NCBI GenBank assembly: GCA_964468725.1
Contig: CAYXVU010000205.1
Coordinates: forward strand, 1-10,882
Length of the DNA stretch: 10,882 bases
Reading direction: 5' to 3'
Source of the DNA: CAYXVU01 sp964468725
GTDB taxonomy: Bacteria > Acidobacteriota > Blastocatellia > UBA7656
Below, piece by piece: positions 1 through 5,876 of the stretch. The number at the start of each line of letters is the position of its first letter. Position 1 is the first letter of the stretch. Both the position numbers and the translations under genes were made by a program. A model generated the notes under the pieces. That model did no database searches, was not told where the DNA came from, and saw only the letters and a program-made list of their open reading frames with translations.

Positions 1-52
1 GATTGCCAGCTTCTGGCTGCCGGAGCCGAAGCAAGAGGAATTACCGGAATGA
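1..52 (+). CDS. 3' end of an unidentified gene, cut by window edge
   Basis: Reading from base 2, the frame encodes 16 residues, IASFWLPEPKQEELPE, and stops at TGA (50-52). No start codon is inside the window. The short hydrophobic piece followed by a charged, Pro/Glu-rich tail would suit the cytoplasmic end of a membrane protein, but 16 residues cannot identify a family. The gene converges on mnmG, and the intervening 80 bases hold a long hairpin. A genuine coding end is plausible from the composition and from the position of the hairpin just after the stop, but it is not proven. Confidence 0.4.
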   Translation, partial: IASFWLPEPKQEELPE

Positions 53-71
53 GAGGATCGGTTCAATGAAC

Positions 72-126
72 TGCCGAGCAGTGAAGCTGTTGAGTTTGCG
101 AACGCAAGGAACTTCACCACTCGGCA
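72..126. terminator. Candidate bidirectional terminator hairpin between convergent genes
   Basis: The arms TGCCGAGCAGTGAAG (72-86) and CTTCACCACTCGGCA (112-126) pair over 15 bp with two central mismatches. A nested TTGCG/CGCAA hairpin (96-100 with 103-107) lies in the loop. It sits 19 bases after the stop of the left-edge gene and 6 bases beyond the mnmG stop, so it could end transcripts from both sides. There is no good T-tract on either strand, so Rho-independent function is uncertain; it could instead block 3' exonucleases. Confidence 0.5.
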
Positions 127-132
127 ATGGGT

Positions 133-2022
133 TTAGCTCGGACTTGCTGAAGAAGCCCGCAGCGATTCGACGAGGATGATCGAAACCGCTGCCGGAGTGA
201 TGCCGGGAATGCGTGCCGCTTGGCCGATGGTTCGCGGGCGCACCCGGCTTAACTTTTGCACCGCCTCGTTCGATAGTCCTGCCAGTCGCGCATAATCCAT
301 CTGCGCGGGAATCTCGAATTCATCATAACGCCCGCGCTTGCGCGCCAGTATCTCTTGGTCTTTCAAATAGCCTGCATAGCGAATGTCGTTGATGGCGACT
401 TGTACCTCTTTCTCTTTCGCCGATTCGCCGACCGACGCATAGATAAACGCCATCAGCCTTTCCCCGTCGCAATCGGGGCGACGCACAAGATAATCGAGTT
501 TGCGACCGTTGTAATTATCGGGCGAGCCTTCGAGTTTCAGATCTTCGAGGCGCGCGGTGCCCATCACGGAGACCTTCGTCGTCGAGAGAAATTTTTTGAT
601 GCGCGCGACTCTCTCTTGTCGTTGGGCAAACTCTTGATAATCAGCAGCGCTGATCGAGCCGATCTGACGCGCCAGTGGCGTGAGCCGCTGATCGGCATTA
701 TCATAGCGCAACGAGAGCCGCATCTCGGCGCGCGAGGTGAACATGCGATAGGGTTCGTCTGCGCCTTTGGTCACCAGATCGTCAACCATCACGCCGATGT
801 AGCTTTCGTTGCGATCCAGCGTCACCGGCTCGCGCTCCAACACCTGCAAAGCGGCATTGATGCCCGCAACGATTCCTTGCCCTGCGGCTTCTTCGTAGCC
901 CGACGTGCCGTTGATCTGCCCGGCATGAAAGAGGCCGCGAATCTTTTTGGTTTCGAATGTAGCCGATAGCTCGCGGGGGTCAACAAAATCATATTCGACG
1001 GCATAACCCGGGCGCAGCATCTTAACGGTTTCCAACCCCGGAATGGCGCGCACGAAATCGAGTTGCACTTCTTCCGGCAGGCTCGTTGAGATGCCGTTCG
1101 GATAGACCTCGTAATTATCAAATCCTTCGGGTTCGAGAAAGATTTGATGACGCGGCTTGTCGCTGAACTTCACCACCTTGTCTTCAATCGAAGGGCAATA
1201 GCGCGGCCCGATGCCTTGAATCTCGCCGCTGAAGAGCGGCGACTTGTCGAGGTTCAACCGAATGATGTCATGCACATGCTCGTTGGTGTGGCCAATGAAG
1301 CATTCGATCTGCGGGCGCGTCAGGCGGTCGGTCTTGAAGGAGAAAGGGACGGGATTTTCATCCCCCGGCTGCCGTTCGAATCGGGCGTAGTCAATCGTGC
1401 GGCCATCGAGTCGCGGCGGCGTGCCTGTTTTGAGCCTGCCCATTTGAAAGCCGATTGCGCGAATGTTTTCGGCCAGCCGCAAGGCCGCCGGGTCGCCCGC
1501 GCGTCCGGCTTGAAAGACGCGCTTACCGCAGTGAATCAAGCCATTCAAAAACGTGCCCGTCGTAATCACCACCGCGCGGCTGAAGAGTCGCCTGCCGTCG
1601 GCCAGTTCAATGCCGGTGACGGCGGCGTTATGAATATGAATCTCGGCCACCTCACCGGCGATGATCGTCAAATTCTTGGTCATCGCCAGTCGGCGTTGCA
1701 TCTCCTTGCGATAGAGATTGCGGTCAGCCTGTGCGCGCGGCGATTGCACGGCGGGGCCGCGACTGCGATTGAGCAAGCGAAACTGTATGCCGGTCGCGTC
1801 AATGACTTCGCCCATAAGGCCGCCGAGCGCGTCTACTTCGCGGACGAGATGACCTTTGGCAATGCCGCCGATGGCCGGGTTGCAACTCATCTGGCCGATG
1901 GAATGCTTATCAATCGTCACCAACGCAGTGCGCGCGCCGATGCGCGCAGCGATGTAAGCAGCTTCGCATCCGGCATGGCCGCCGCCGATGACGATACAAT
2001 CGAATGAGGTTTCTGTCTTCAT
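133..2022 (-). CDS. mnmG: tRNA uridine-5-carboxymethylaminomethyl modification enzyme MnmG (GidA)
   Basis: MnmG is the FAD-dependent partner of the GTPase MnmE. Together they install the (carboxymethyl)aminomethyl group at C5 of wobble U34 in certain tRNAs, using a methylene-tetrahydrofolate-derived carbon, in the cytoplasm. The protein has 629 residues, the usual family length. Visible signatures are the FAD dinucleotide-binding loop GGGHAG (13-18), SCNPAIGG with Cys47, SRGPAVQSPRAQADR (87-101), LKTGTPPR (197-204), RYCPSIEDKVVKF with Cys276 (274-286), and HAGQINGTSGYEEAAG (366-381). The helical C-terminal domain that binds MnmE and tRNA contains IRYAGYL. The start is ATG with AGAAGG only 1 nt upstream, unusually close, but the N-terminus matches the family so I keep it. 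It is transcribed divergently from the RNA-binding protein gene. The usual neighbours rsmG and mnmE are not visible here. Confidence 0.97.
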   Translation of the reverse strand: MKTETSFDCIVIGGGHAGCEAAYIAARIGARTALVTIDKHSIGQMSCNPAIGGIAKGHLVREVDALGGLMGEVIDATGIQFRLLNRSRGPAVQSPRAQADRNLYRKEMQRRLAMTKNLTIIAGEVAEIHIHNAAVTGIELADGRRLFSRAVVITTGTFLNGLIHCGKRVFQAGRAGDPAALRLAENIRAIGFQMGRLKTGTPPRLDGRTIDYARFERQPGDENPVPFSFKTDRLTRPQIECFIGHTNEHVHDIIRLNLDKSPLFSGEIQGIGPRYCPSIEDKVVKFSDKPRHQIFLEPEGFDNYEVYPNGISTSLPEEVQLDFVRAIPGLETVKMLRPGYAVEYDFVDPRELSATFETKKIRGLFHAGQINGTSGYEEAAGQGIVAGINAALQVLEREPVTLDRNESYIGVMVDDLVTKGADEPYRMFTSRAEMRLSLRYDNADQRLTPLARQIGSISAADYQEFAQRQERVARIKKFLSTTKVSVMGTARLEDLKLEGSPDNYNGRKLDYLVRRPDCDGERLMAFIYASVGESAKEKEVQVAINDIRYAGYLKDQEILARKRGRYDEFEIPAQMDYARLAGLSNEAVQKLSRVRPRTIGQAARIPGITPAAVSIILVESLRASSASPS

Positions 2023-2095
2023 ACCTTCTGCTAACGAATGTCGGCCTGCACTGTTTGATCCCGAAAACCGCTACGGGTCTGACCAACAAGCCCGC

Positions 2096-2101
2096 ATTAT
2101 A
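2096..2101 (-). promoter_or_regulatory. Candidate extended -10 promoter of mnmG
   Basis: On the minus strand this is a consensus TATAAT preceded by TG one base upstream (TGCTATAAT), an extended -10 element. The predicted transcript would start near 2088, giving a leader of about 65 nt before the mnmG ATG. The hexamer 17 bp upstream (GCAAGC) is a poor -35, which is typical where an extended -10 compensates. That -35 position falls inside the inverted repeat at 2111-2132. Confidence 0.55.
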
Positions 2102-2110
2102 GCACGAGGC

Positions 2111-2132
2111 GAGCGGCTGCTTGCAGCCGCTC
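2111..2132. repeat. 10-bp-arm inverted repeat over the mnmG -35 region
   Basis: GAGCGGCTGC (2111-2120), a TT spacer, then GCAGCCGCTC (2123-2132): perfect 10-bp arms with a 2-bp centre. As DNA it is a dyad of a size suited to a dimeric regulator. As RNA on the plus strand it would form a 9-bp stem with a 4-nt loop. It overlaps the expected -35 of the mnmG promoter and lies upstream of the plus-strand cluster, so it could act on either. It could also be a dispersed REP-type element, which cannot be decided from one window. Confidence 0.5.
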
Positions 2133-2205
2133 ATTGGGGATTGCGCTGGCTCATCTGCCCTCATAGACTTTTCCAGTGCCTTCTGGTAAGGTTCTGGCGT
2201 CCGCA

Positions 2206-2235
2206 TTGGCAGACGGAATGTTGTTAAGTTATAGA
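2206..2235 (+). promoter_or_regulatory. Candidate sigma-70-type promoter for the RNA-binding protein gene and cluster
   Basis: TTGGCA (2206-2211, 5 of 6 matches to TTGACA) is followed by 18 bp and TATAGA (2230-2235, 4 of 6 matches to TATAAT). The predicted start near 2242 leaves a leader of roughly 95 nt before the ATG at 2337. Long leaders are common in bacterial cold-shock mRNAs, but a specific cold-responsive fold cannot be assigned here by eye. Confidence 0.4.
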
Positions 2236-2336
2236 TCAGGAGTTTCCCACACTTTCCGGAGAGCGCTTGACCGGGTTTCCCTCATCCCCTTTCCCGCAAA
2301 GACTTGGAAGTTCCTCAGAACCAATTTAGGAGAACA

Positions 2337-2672
2337 ATGAGTAAGAAAATTTACGTTGGCAATCTGTCGTACCAAACGACCGAGCACGATCTCACGGAAT
2401 TATTTGAGCAGGTTGGGCAAGTCGAATCGGTCAATCTCATCACAGATCGTGACACGGGTCGTTCGAAGGGCTTTGCGTTTGTGGAAATGAGCGCCGAAGA
2501 TGCGGATCAAGCGATTGAGCGCTTTAACGGAAAAGAGATAAACGGACGCGCCCTCACCATCAATGAAGCGCGTCCGCGCGAAGAACGCGGCGGCAGTCGC
2601 GGCGGCGGCGGCGGGCGTGGCGGCTATGGCGGCGGACGCGGTGGGCGCGGCGGCTACGGGAATCGGTATTAA
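2337..2672 (+). CDS. Glycine-rich RRM RNA-binding protein with RGG tail
   Basis: A 111-residue single-RRM protein that should bind single-stranded RNA in the cytoplasm and act as an RNA chaperone. The RRM spans residues 3-78, with RNP2 IYVGNL (5-10) and RNP1 KGFAFVEM (44-51), whose Phe46 and Phe48 are the RNA-stacking aromatics. Residues 82-111 form an Arg/Gly/Tyr-rich tail with repeated RGG and GGYG units, as in cyanobacterial Rbp and plant cold-induced glycine-rich proteins. The start is ATG at 2337, with TAGGAGA 3-4 nt upstream. A longer frame opens at a TTG at 2304, but it has no comparable ribosome site and adds residues foreign to the family. It is the first gene of the plus-strand cluster, 186 bp before the DEAD-box helicase. 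Cyanobacterial relatives with this architecture are cold-induced; that role here is inferred. Confidence 0.93.
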   Translation: MSKKIYVGNLSYQTTEHDLTELFEQVGQVESVNLITDRDTGRSKGFAFVEMSAEDADQAIERFNGKEINGRALTINEARPREERGGSRGGGGGRGGYGGGRGGRGGYGNRY

Positions 2673-2734
2673 GGCGAATTCGGCCAAACAACTTCTGATC
2701 AACAGCGGTCGCCGGAATCTACAGGCTCTCCCTG

Positions 2735-2770
2735 TTCTCCTCGTGCCGTCGGAAAGCCGTGTGAGGAGAA
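2735..2770 (+). other. RNA hairpin 1 in the leader of the helicase gene
   Basis: TTCTCCTC (2735-2742) pairs perfectly with GAGGAGAA (2763-2770) around a 20-nt loop that contains a small CGG/CCG stem. It lies in the 186-bp spacer between the RRM gene and the helicase gene. The 3' arm is purine-rich and resembles a Shine-Dalgarno sequence, but no suitable start codon follows it. Function unknown: processing site, mRNA stabiliser or part of a regulatory leader. Confidence 0.4.
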
Positions 2771-2790
2771 TGGTCAGCCACTCAATTTAT

Positions 2791-2815
2791 CAGAGGCAGG
2801 AGTCCCCTGCCTCTG
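2791..2815 (+). terminator. Hairpin 2 after the RRM gene: attenuator or partial terminator
   Basis: A perfect 10-bp GC-rich stem, CAGAGGCAGG (2791-2800) with CCTGCCTCTG (2806-2815), and a 5-nt AGTCC loop. The downstream bases TCAATAACCC lack a U-tract, so this is not a classic intrinsic terminator. It may set the ratio of the abundant RRM mRNA to the helicase mRNA by stabilising the upstream transcript end or by causing partial termination. Confidence 0.45.
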
Positions 2816-2825
2816 TCAATAACCC

Positions 2826-2845
2826 GATGTACCAAGCTGTACATC
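2826..2845 (+). other. Hairpin 3 next to the helicase ribosome-binding site
   Basis: GATGTAC (2826-2832) and GTACATC (2839-2845) form a perfect 7-bp stem with a 6-nt loop. It ends 2 bases before the AAGAGAG that serves as ribosome-binding site for the GTG start at 2859. It could influence initiation at low temperature, when hairpins are more stable. This is an inference from position only. Confidence 0.35.
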
Positions 2846-2858
2846 CTAAGAGAGATTT

Positions 2859-4076
2859 GTGATTGTAAACCATTTCAGCCAGTTGGGATTAAAGATGCCA
2901 CTGGTAACCCAATTGACTAAACTGGGCTTGACCCAGCCGACCGAGATTCAAAACAAAGCCATACCGGTGGCGTTGGCAGGCGATGATCTCATCGCTTGTG
3001 CGGAGACCGGATCGGGGAAAACGGCGGCATTTTTGTTGCCCATCATTGAACGCTTACAACAGCCCGGTTCTCTTCGGGCGTTGATTTTAGCGCCAACGCG
3101 CGAACTGGCGATGCAGATTGAAAGCAATGCAAAAGCCTTCAGCCGCACGGCGCGCTTACGTAGCGCCGCCATCGTTGGTGGCGAAAGCCTGTCGCGGCAA
3201 CAGGCCATTCTCCGAAGCGGGGTTGATCTGTTGATCGCTACGCCCGGACGCTTGAACGATCTGCTCGAACGCGGCGCTGTGTCGCTCAAAAAGATCGAAA
3301 TTCTGGTGCTTGATGAAGCCGACCGTATGCTCGATATGGGGTTTTTGCCGCAAGTGCGCCGCATTCTGCACCATGTGCGGCAGCGGCATCAAACCCTCCT
3401 CTTAACCGCGACCCTATCGCGCGCCGTCGAACGGTTGGCTTGGGAATTGATGCCCGATTGCCAACGCATCGAAGCCGCGCGCCCGACCCTCACCGTCGCC
3501 ACGCTCCGTCAACAAGCCTACTCGGTGCTTGCCCATGCCAAAGTTCCGCTCTTGCTTGCCTTGCTTAAGCAACACCCGGAAGAGTCGTTTCTGGTCTTTA
3601 CGGAAACGCGGCGCGGCGCAGATAAGTTGACTCAGATGCTGACCGCCAATCGCCATGCAGTCGTTACCCTGCATTCGGATCGCAACCAGTCGCAACGCAA
3701 TCGCGCTCTATCAAGCTTCCGTTCCGGGCAAGCGCGGGTGTTGGTCGCTACCGATGTGGCCGCGCGCGGGTTAGATGTGGACGACATCGCCTTTGTCGTC
3801 AACTATGATGTGCCTGCCACGGTCGAAGCCTATGTGCATCGCGTCGGACGAACGGCGCGCGCCGGTCGCAGCGGCGCAGCCTTGACGTTTGTGAGCCCTG
3901 AAGAAGAGGCGCAACTGGCGTTCATCGAGCGGCGCACCGGCAGTATATTGGAGCGCACCCAACTTAACGGATTTTCAGACGGCAGGTCGGAAACACAAAT
4001 GAAGGTGGCGAGCGAAATCGCGCGCTTGCGTTCGCTCACCACCCGATCATTTCGCCCGAGCCGCGCGTCGCGCTAA
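2859..4076 (+). CDS. DEAD-box ATP-dependent RNA helicase, RhlE-like
   Basis: A 405-residue minimal-core DEAD-box helicase that unwinds short RNA duplexes using ATP; relatives act in ribosome assembly, mRNA decay and cold adaptation. Motifs in order: upstream aromatic Phe6 and Q-motif Gln31, motif I AETGSGKT with Lys54, Ia PTRELA (79-84), Ib TPGR (128-131), II DEAD (152-155), III TAT (183-185), IV FLVFTETRRGADK, V VATDVAARGLD (296-306), VI HRVGRTARAGRSG (327-339). Motif III is TAT instead of the commoner SAT, and motif I has Glu in place of the usual Gln; both look tolerable. The C-terminal tail is short (about 55 residues) and ends in basic SFRPSRASR. The start is GTG at 2859 behind AAGAGAG. 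An ATG at 2895 would remove the Phe that belongs to the Q-motif, so the GTG is favoured. It lies between RRM and IF-1 genes, which fits a cold-shock helicase. The exact subfamily (RhlE, CsdA, CshA) is not settled. Confidence 0.95.
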   Translation: MIVNHFSQLGLKMPLVTQLTKLGLTQPTEIQNKAIPVALAGDDLIACAETGSGKTAAFLLPIIERLQQPGSLRALILAPTRELAMQIESNAKAFSRTARLRSAAIVGGESLSRQQAILRSGVDLLIATPGRLNDLLERGAVSLKKIEILVLDEADRMLDMGFLPQVRRILHHVRQRHQTLLLTATLSRAVERLAWELMPDCQRIEAARPTLTVATLRQQAYSVLAHAKVPLLLALLKQHPEESFLVFTETRRGADKLTQMLTANRHAVVTLHSDRNQSQRNRALSSFRSGQARVLVATDVAARGLDVDDIAFVVNYDVPATVEAYVHRVGRTARAGRSGAALTFVSPEEEAQLAFIERRTGSILERTQLNGFSDGRSETQMKVASEIARLRSLTTRSFRPSRASR

Positions 4077-4120
4077 GTCCGTTCCGTCGGACGCCTGCGA
4101 CGCAAGCCGTCCCCAACTGG

Positions 4121-4141
4121 TTGCAAGCCGATAGCTTGTGA
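4121..4141 (+). other. Hairpin upstream of infA enclosing a GTG codon
   Basis: CAAGC (4124-4128) pairs with GCTTG (4134-4138) around a CGATA loop, and the stem extends by T-A and G-T pairs to 4121/4141. It covers the GTG at 4138, the most distal possible infA start, so that codon would be hidden in the mRNA. This supports the downstream start at 4162. Confidence 0.35.
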
Positions 4142-4149
4142 CCGTGAAA

Positions 4150-4156
4150 AGAGGTG
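4150..4156 (+). promoter_or_regulatory. Strong ribosome-binding site pointing to an AUU start of infA
   Basis: AGAGGTG, preceded by AAA, closely matches the anti-Shine-Dalgarno complement. It lies 5 nt before the ATT at 4162 (spacer CTGTC), which is ideal spacing. The alternatives have no such site: the GTGs at 4138 and 4144 precede it, and the ATG at 4177 is 20 nt after it. This site decides the start codon of infA. Confidence 0.65.
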
Positions 4157-4161
4157 CTGTC

Positions 4162-4383
4162 ATTCCAAAAGAAGATATGATCCCGGTTGATGGAACAGTG
4201 GTCGAATGCATGGGCAATGCGACCTTCAAAGTCCGAGTGGCTGAAGAGCATCAAGTCTTGGCACATCTGTCAGGCAAGATGCGCAAGCATTACATCAAGG
4301 TGCTGGCTGGCGATCGCGTGACCGTCGAGTTGTCGCCTTACGATTTGACGAAAGGGCGTATCACCTACCGGCATCGCAGCTAA
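4162..4383 (+). CDS. infA: Translation initiation factor IF-1
   Basis: IF-1 binds the A site of the 30S subunit and works with IF-2 and IF-3 in start-codon selection; it is raised during cold shock in E. coli. The protein is a single OB-fold (S1-like). Conserved segments are KEDMIPVDGTVVE, HQVLAHLSGKMRKHYI and the terminal TVELSPYDLTKGRITYR. With the ATT start at 4162 the product is 73 residues beginning (M)PKEDMI, matching the usual 72-73 residues. Longer readings from GTG 4138 (81 residues) or GTG 4144 (79 residues) add a tail the family lacks. ATG 4177 would delete the conserved PKED. It is 85 bp after the helicase and 14 bp before the CarD-like gene. It is not among ribosomal protein genes, where infA is often found, so it may be a second copy. 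Family identity is near certain; the AUU start is inferred. Confidence 0.93.
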   Translation: MPKEDMIPVDGTVVECMGNATFKVRVAEEHQVLAHLSGKMRKHYIKVLAGDRVTVELSPYDLTKGRITYRHRS

Positions 4384-4397
4384 CCGAAGGTTGAATC

Positions 4398-4886
4398 ATG
4401 CTGACGATTGGGAAAACGGTGGTCTACCCTTGTCAGGGGCCGTGTCGTATCGGTGCGCTCGTCCACCGGGTCATCAATGACCAGCCGATGATGTTCTATC
4501 AACTGTCCGTGTTGGCTGAAGGCGGCGGCGATTTACTAATCCCCGTCAACAAGATTGATCTCCTCGGCCTCCGCCCTTTATTGAAGAAATCGGAGATTCC
4601 CAAGCTCTTCGACCAGTTGAAGCAAACAGCCAAACCGGAAGGCGATTATCGGCAACGTCGGCGCGACAATACCGAGCGACTGGCTTCCGGGTCGGCCTTC
4701 GATCTGGCTATTGTGATCGAGTCGCTGACGGAATTGCGCGACACCAAAATGCTGTCGTTCGGCGAAAATAAGATGTTAGAACGTGCCAGACGATTGCTGA
4801 TCTGTGAAATCTCTGAGGTCACCAAACAAACCCGCGAAGCCGCTGAAATGTTGGTAGACACTGCCCTACAGGCTCGGAAAATATGA
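4398..4886 (+). CDS. CdnL/CarD-family RNA polymerase-binding transcription regulator
   Basis: CdnL/CarD proteins bind the RNA polymerase beta subunit and stabilise open promoter complexes, notably at rRNA promoters. This 162-residue protein has the N-terminal Tudor-like RNAP-interacting domain (about 1-60), with GKTVVYPCQGPCRIG (5-19) and LLIPVNKIDLLGLRPL. The helical C-terminal domain (about 65-160) contains RLASGSAFDLAIVIESLTEL and LSFGENKMLERARRLL. The length is typical of CdnL. Aligned by eye with mycobacterial CarD, the Trp that wedges into the minor groove at the -10 upstream edge is Tyr84 here (DYRQRRRDNTERL), so open-complex stabilisation may differ. The start is ATG with AAGG 7 nt upstream, and the infA stop is only 14 bp away, so the two are probably co-transcribed. 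The organism may have another canonical CdnL elsewhere. Confidence 0.88.
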   Translation: MLTIGKTVVYPCQGPCRIGALVHRVINDQPMMFYQLSVLAEGGGDLLIPVNKIDLLGLRPLLKKSEIPKLFDQLKQTAKPEGDYRQRRRDNTERLASGSAFDLAIVIESLTELRDTKMLSFGENKMLERARRLLICEISEVTKQTREAAEMLVDTALQARKI

Positions 4887-4951
4887 CCCCGCGACGGGCT
4901 GCGTTCGGCTGTCCTATCGAGAAGGGAATTGCCAAGAGAGGAGACCGTAAC

Positions 4952-5827
4952 ATGCAAATCACAGCCGTAAATGACGAACAGCCCTGGGCGCGCCCTTGGT
5001 GGCAGTATTCGCAAGGCAATGGCCCGGTTCTGTTCTACCTCGTCGCCGTTCATATTCTGGCGCTTGCGGGATTGATCTTATTCCCGTTGCCGGATTGGTC
5101 GGTGTTGACCGTAGCCGTAGCCATTACGGCTGTCGGCGGGATCGGAACTTCCGTCTGCTATCATCGCTGTCTGAGCCACCGCGCTGTGCGGTTGCATCCG
5201 GTAGTCGAAAACATCCTGATCTTTTTTACCATCTTCAATGCGTCGGGAGAGCCGATGAGTTGGGTGGCCAATCATCGCCACCATCACGCCAAAGCCGACA
5301 CCGCCGAAGATGTATCGAGTCCGCGACACGGCGGCTTTTGGTGGGCGCATATCAAGTGGATCTATCAGTGGTCGGGTTCGGAAGTCCGCCGCTGGTGTCC
5401 CGACTTGGATAAACGCGGCTATCGTATCTGGCGGCGCTTACAAATTCCCATCATCGCGTTGTCGCTCTTCTTGGGGCTGGTATGGGGATGGCAAGCCTTC
5501 TTTTGGTTAGGGGCAATCCGTTTAGCCTACGCTCTACACTTGCAGATGTTCGTCAATAGTTTGCTGCACTTGACGCCTGGTCTGCCGGAAGGCGCGGATT
5601 CGAGTCGCAATATCTGGTGGCTTGGCCCTTTGCAACTCGGCGCTTGGGGAGAGAATTGGCATCGCAATCATCACGCTGATGCCAATGCGGCGCGTTTCGG
5701 TCGTCACTGGTGGCAGATTGACTTGGGTTGGTATGTGATCTACGCCCTCAAACGTCTCCATCTGGCCAGCGAGGTGAAGCAGTCTAAAGAGGTCGTCCGA
5801 CAACAAGCGCGGCAGGCGCTTTTGTAG
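4952..5827 (+). CDS. Membrane fatty-acid (acyl-lipid or acyl-CoA delta-9 type) desaturase
   Basis: An integral-membrane di-iron desaturase that would introduce a cis double bond into saturated acyl chains and so keep membranes fluid. The protein has 291 residues. The three histidine boxes are H71-RCLS-H76 followed by H81, H108-RH-H111-H112 (NHRHHHAKAD), and H237-RN-H240-H241 (GENWHRNHHADA). A further NSLLH (202-206) matches the NSxxH ligand motif of delta-9 enzymes. Hydrophobic helices lie around 27-45, 50-68, 83-96, 163-182 and 183-200. The start is ATG 4952 with AGGAG 8 nt upstream. The frame also opens at ATG 4883, overlapping the CarD-like stop as ATGA; that would add 23 polar residues without membrane character and is less likely, though the overlap may couple translation. 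Delta-9 position and acyl carrier (CoA or lipid) are not resolved. Desaturases are classic cold-response enzymes, matching the upstream genes. Confidence 0.93.
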   Translation: MQITAVNDEQPWARPWWQYSQGNGPVLFYLVAVHILALAGLILFPLPDWSVLTVAVAITAVGGIGTSVCYHRCLSHRAVRLHPVVENILIFFTIFNASGEPMSWVANHRHHHAKADTAEDVSSPRHGGFWWAHIKWIYQWSGSEVRRWCPDLDKRGYRIWRRLQIPIIALSLFLGLVWGWQAFFWLGAIRLAYALHLQMFVNSLLHLTPGLPEGADSSRNIWWLGPLQLGAWGENWHRNHHADANAARFGRHWWQIDLGWYVIYALKRLHLASEVKQSKEVVRQQARQALL

Positions 5828-5876
5828 GGACTGAGGGCGCAGGCGGATCAGAAGTAGGGAAACGTAGGTAGAAAGT

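Noticed and set aside
355..2007. Long plus-strand open frames (204 and 287 codons) opposite mnmG
   Set aside because: They are antisense shadows of the clearly conserved mnmG reading frame and show no protein-like pattern.
2111..2132. Inverted repeat as an intrinsic terminator
   Set aside because: It has no T-tract on either side and lies upstream of, not after, the divergent genes.
2304..2336. TTG start of the RNA-binding protein
   Set aside because: The ATG at 2337 has a good ribosome site and matches the usual MSKKIYVGNL start of the family.
4883..4951. Upstream ATG start of the desaturase overlapping the CarD-like stop codon
   Set aside because: The ATG at 4952 has AGGAG at good spacing and gives a normal N-terminus; the extra 23 residues look non-native. 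Coupling through the ATGA overlap remains possible.
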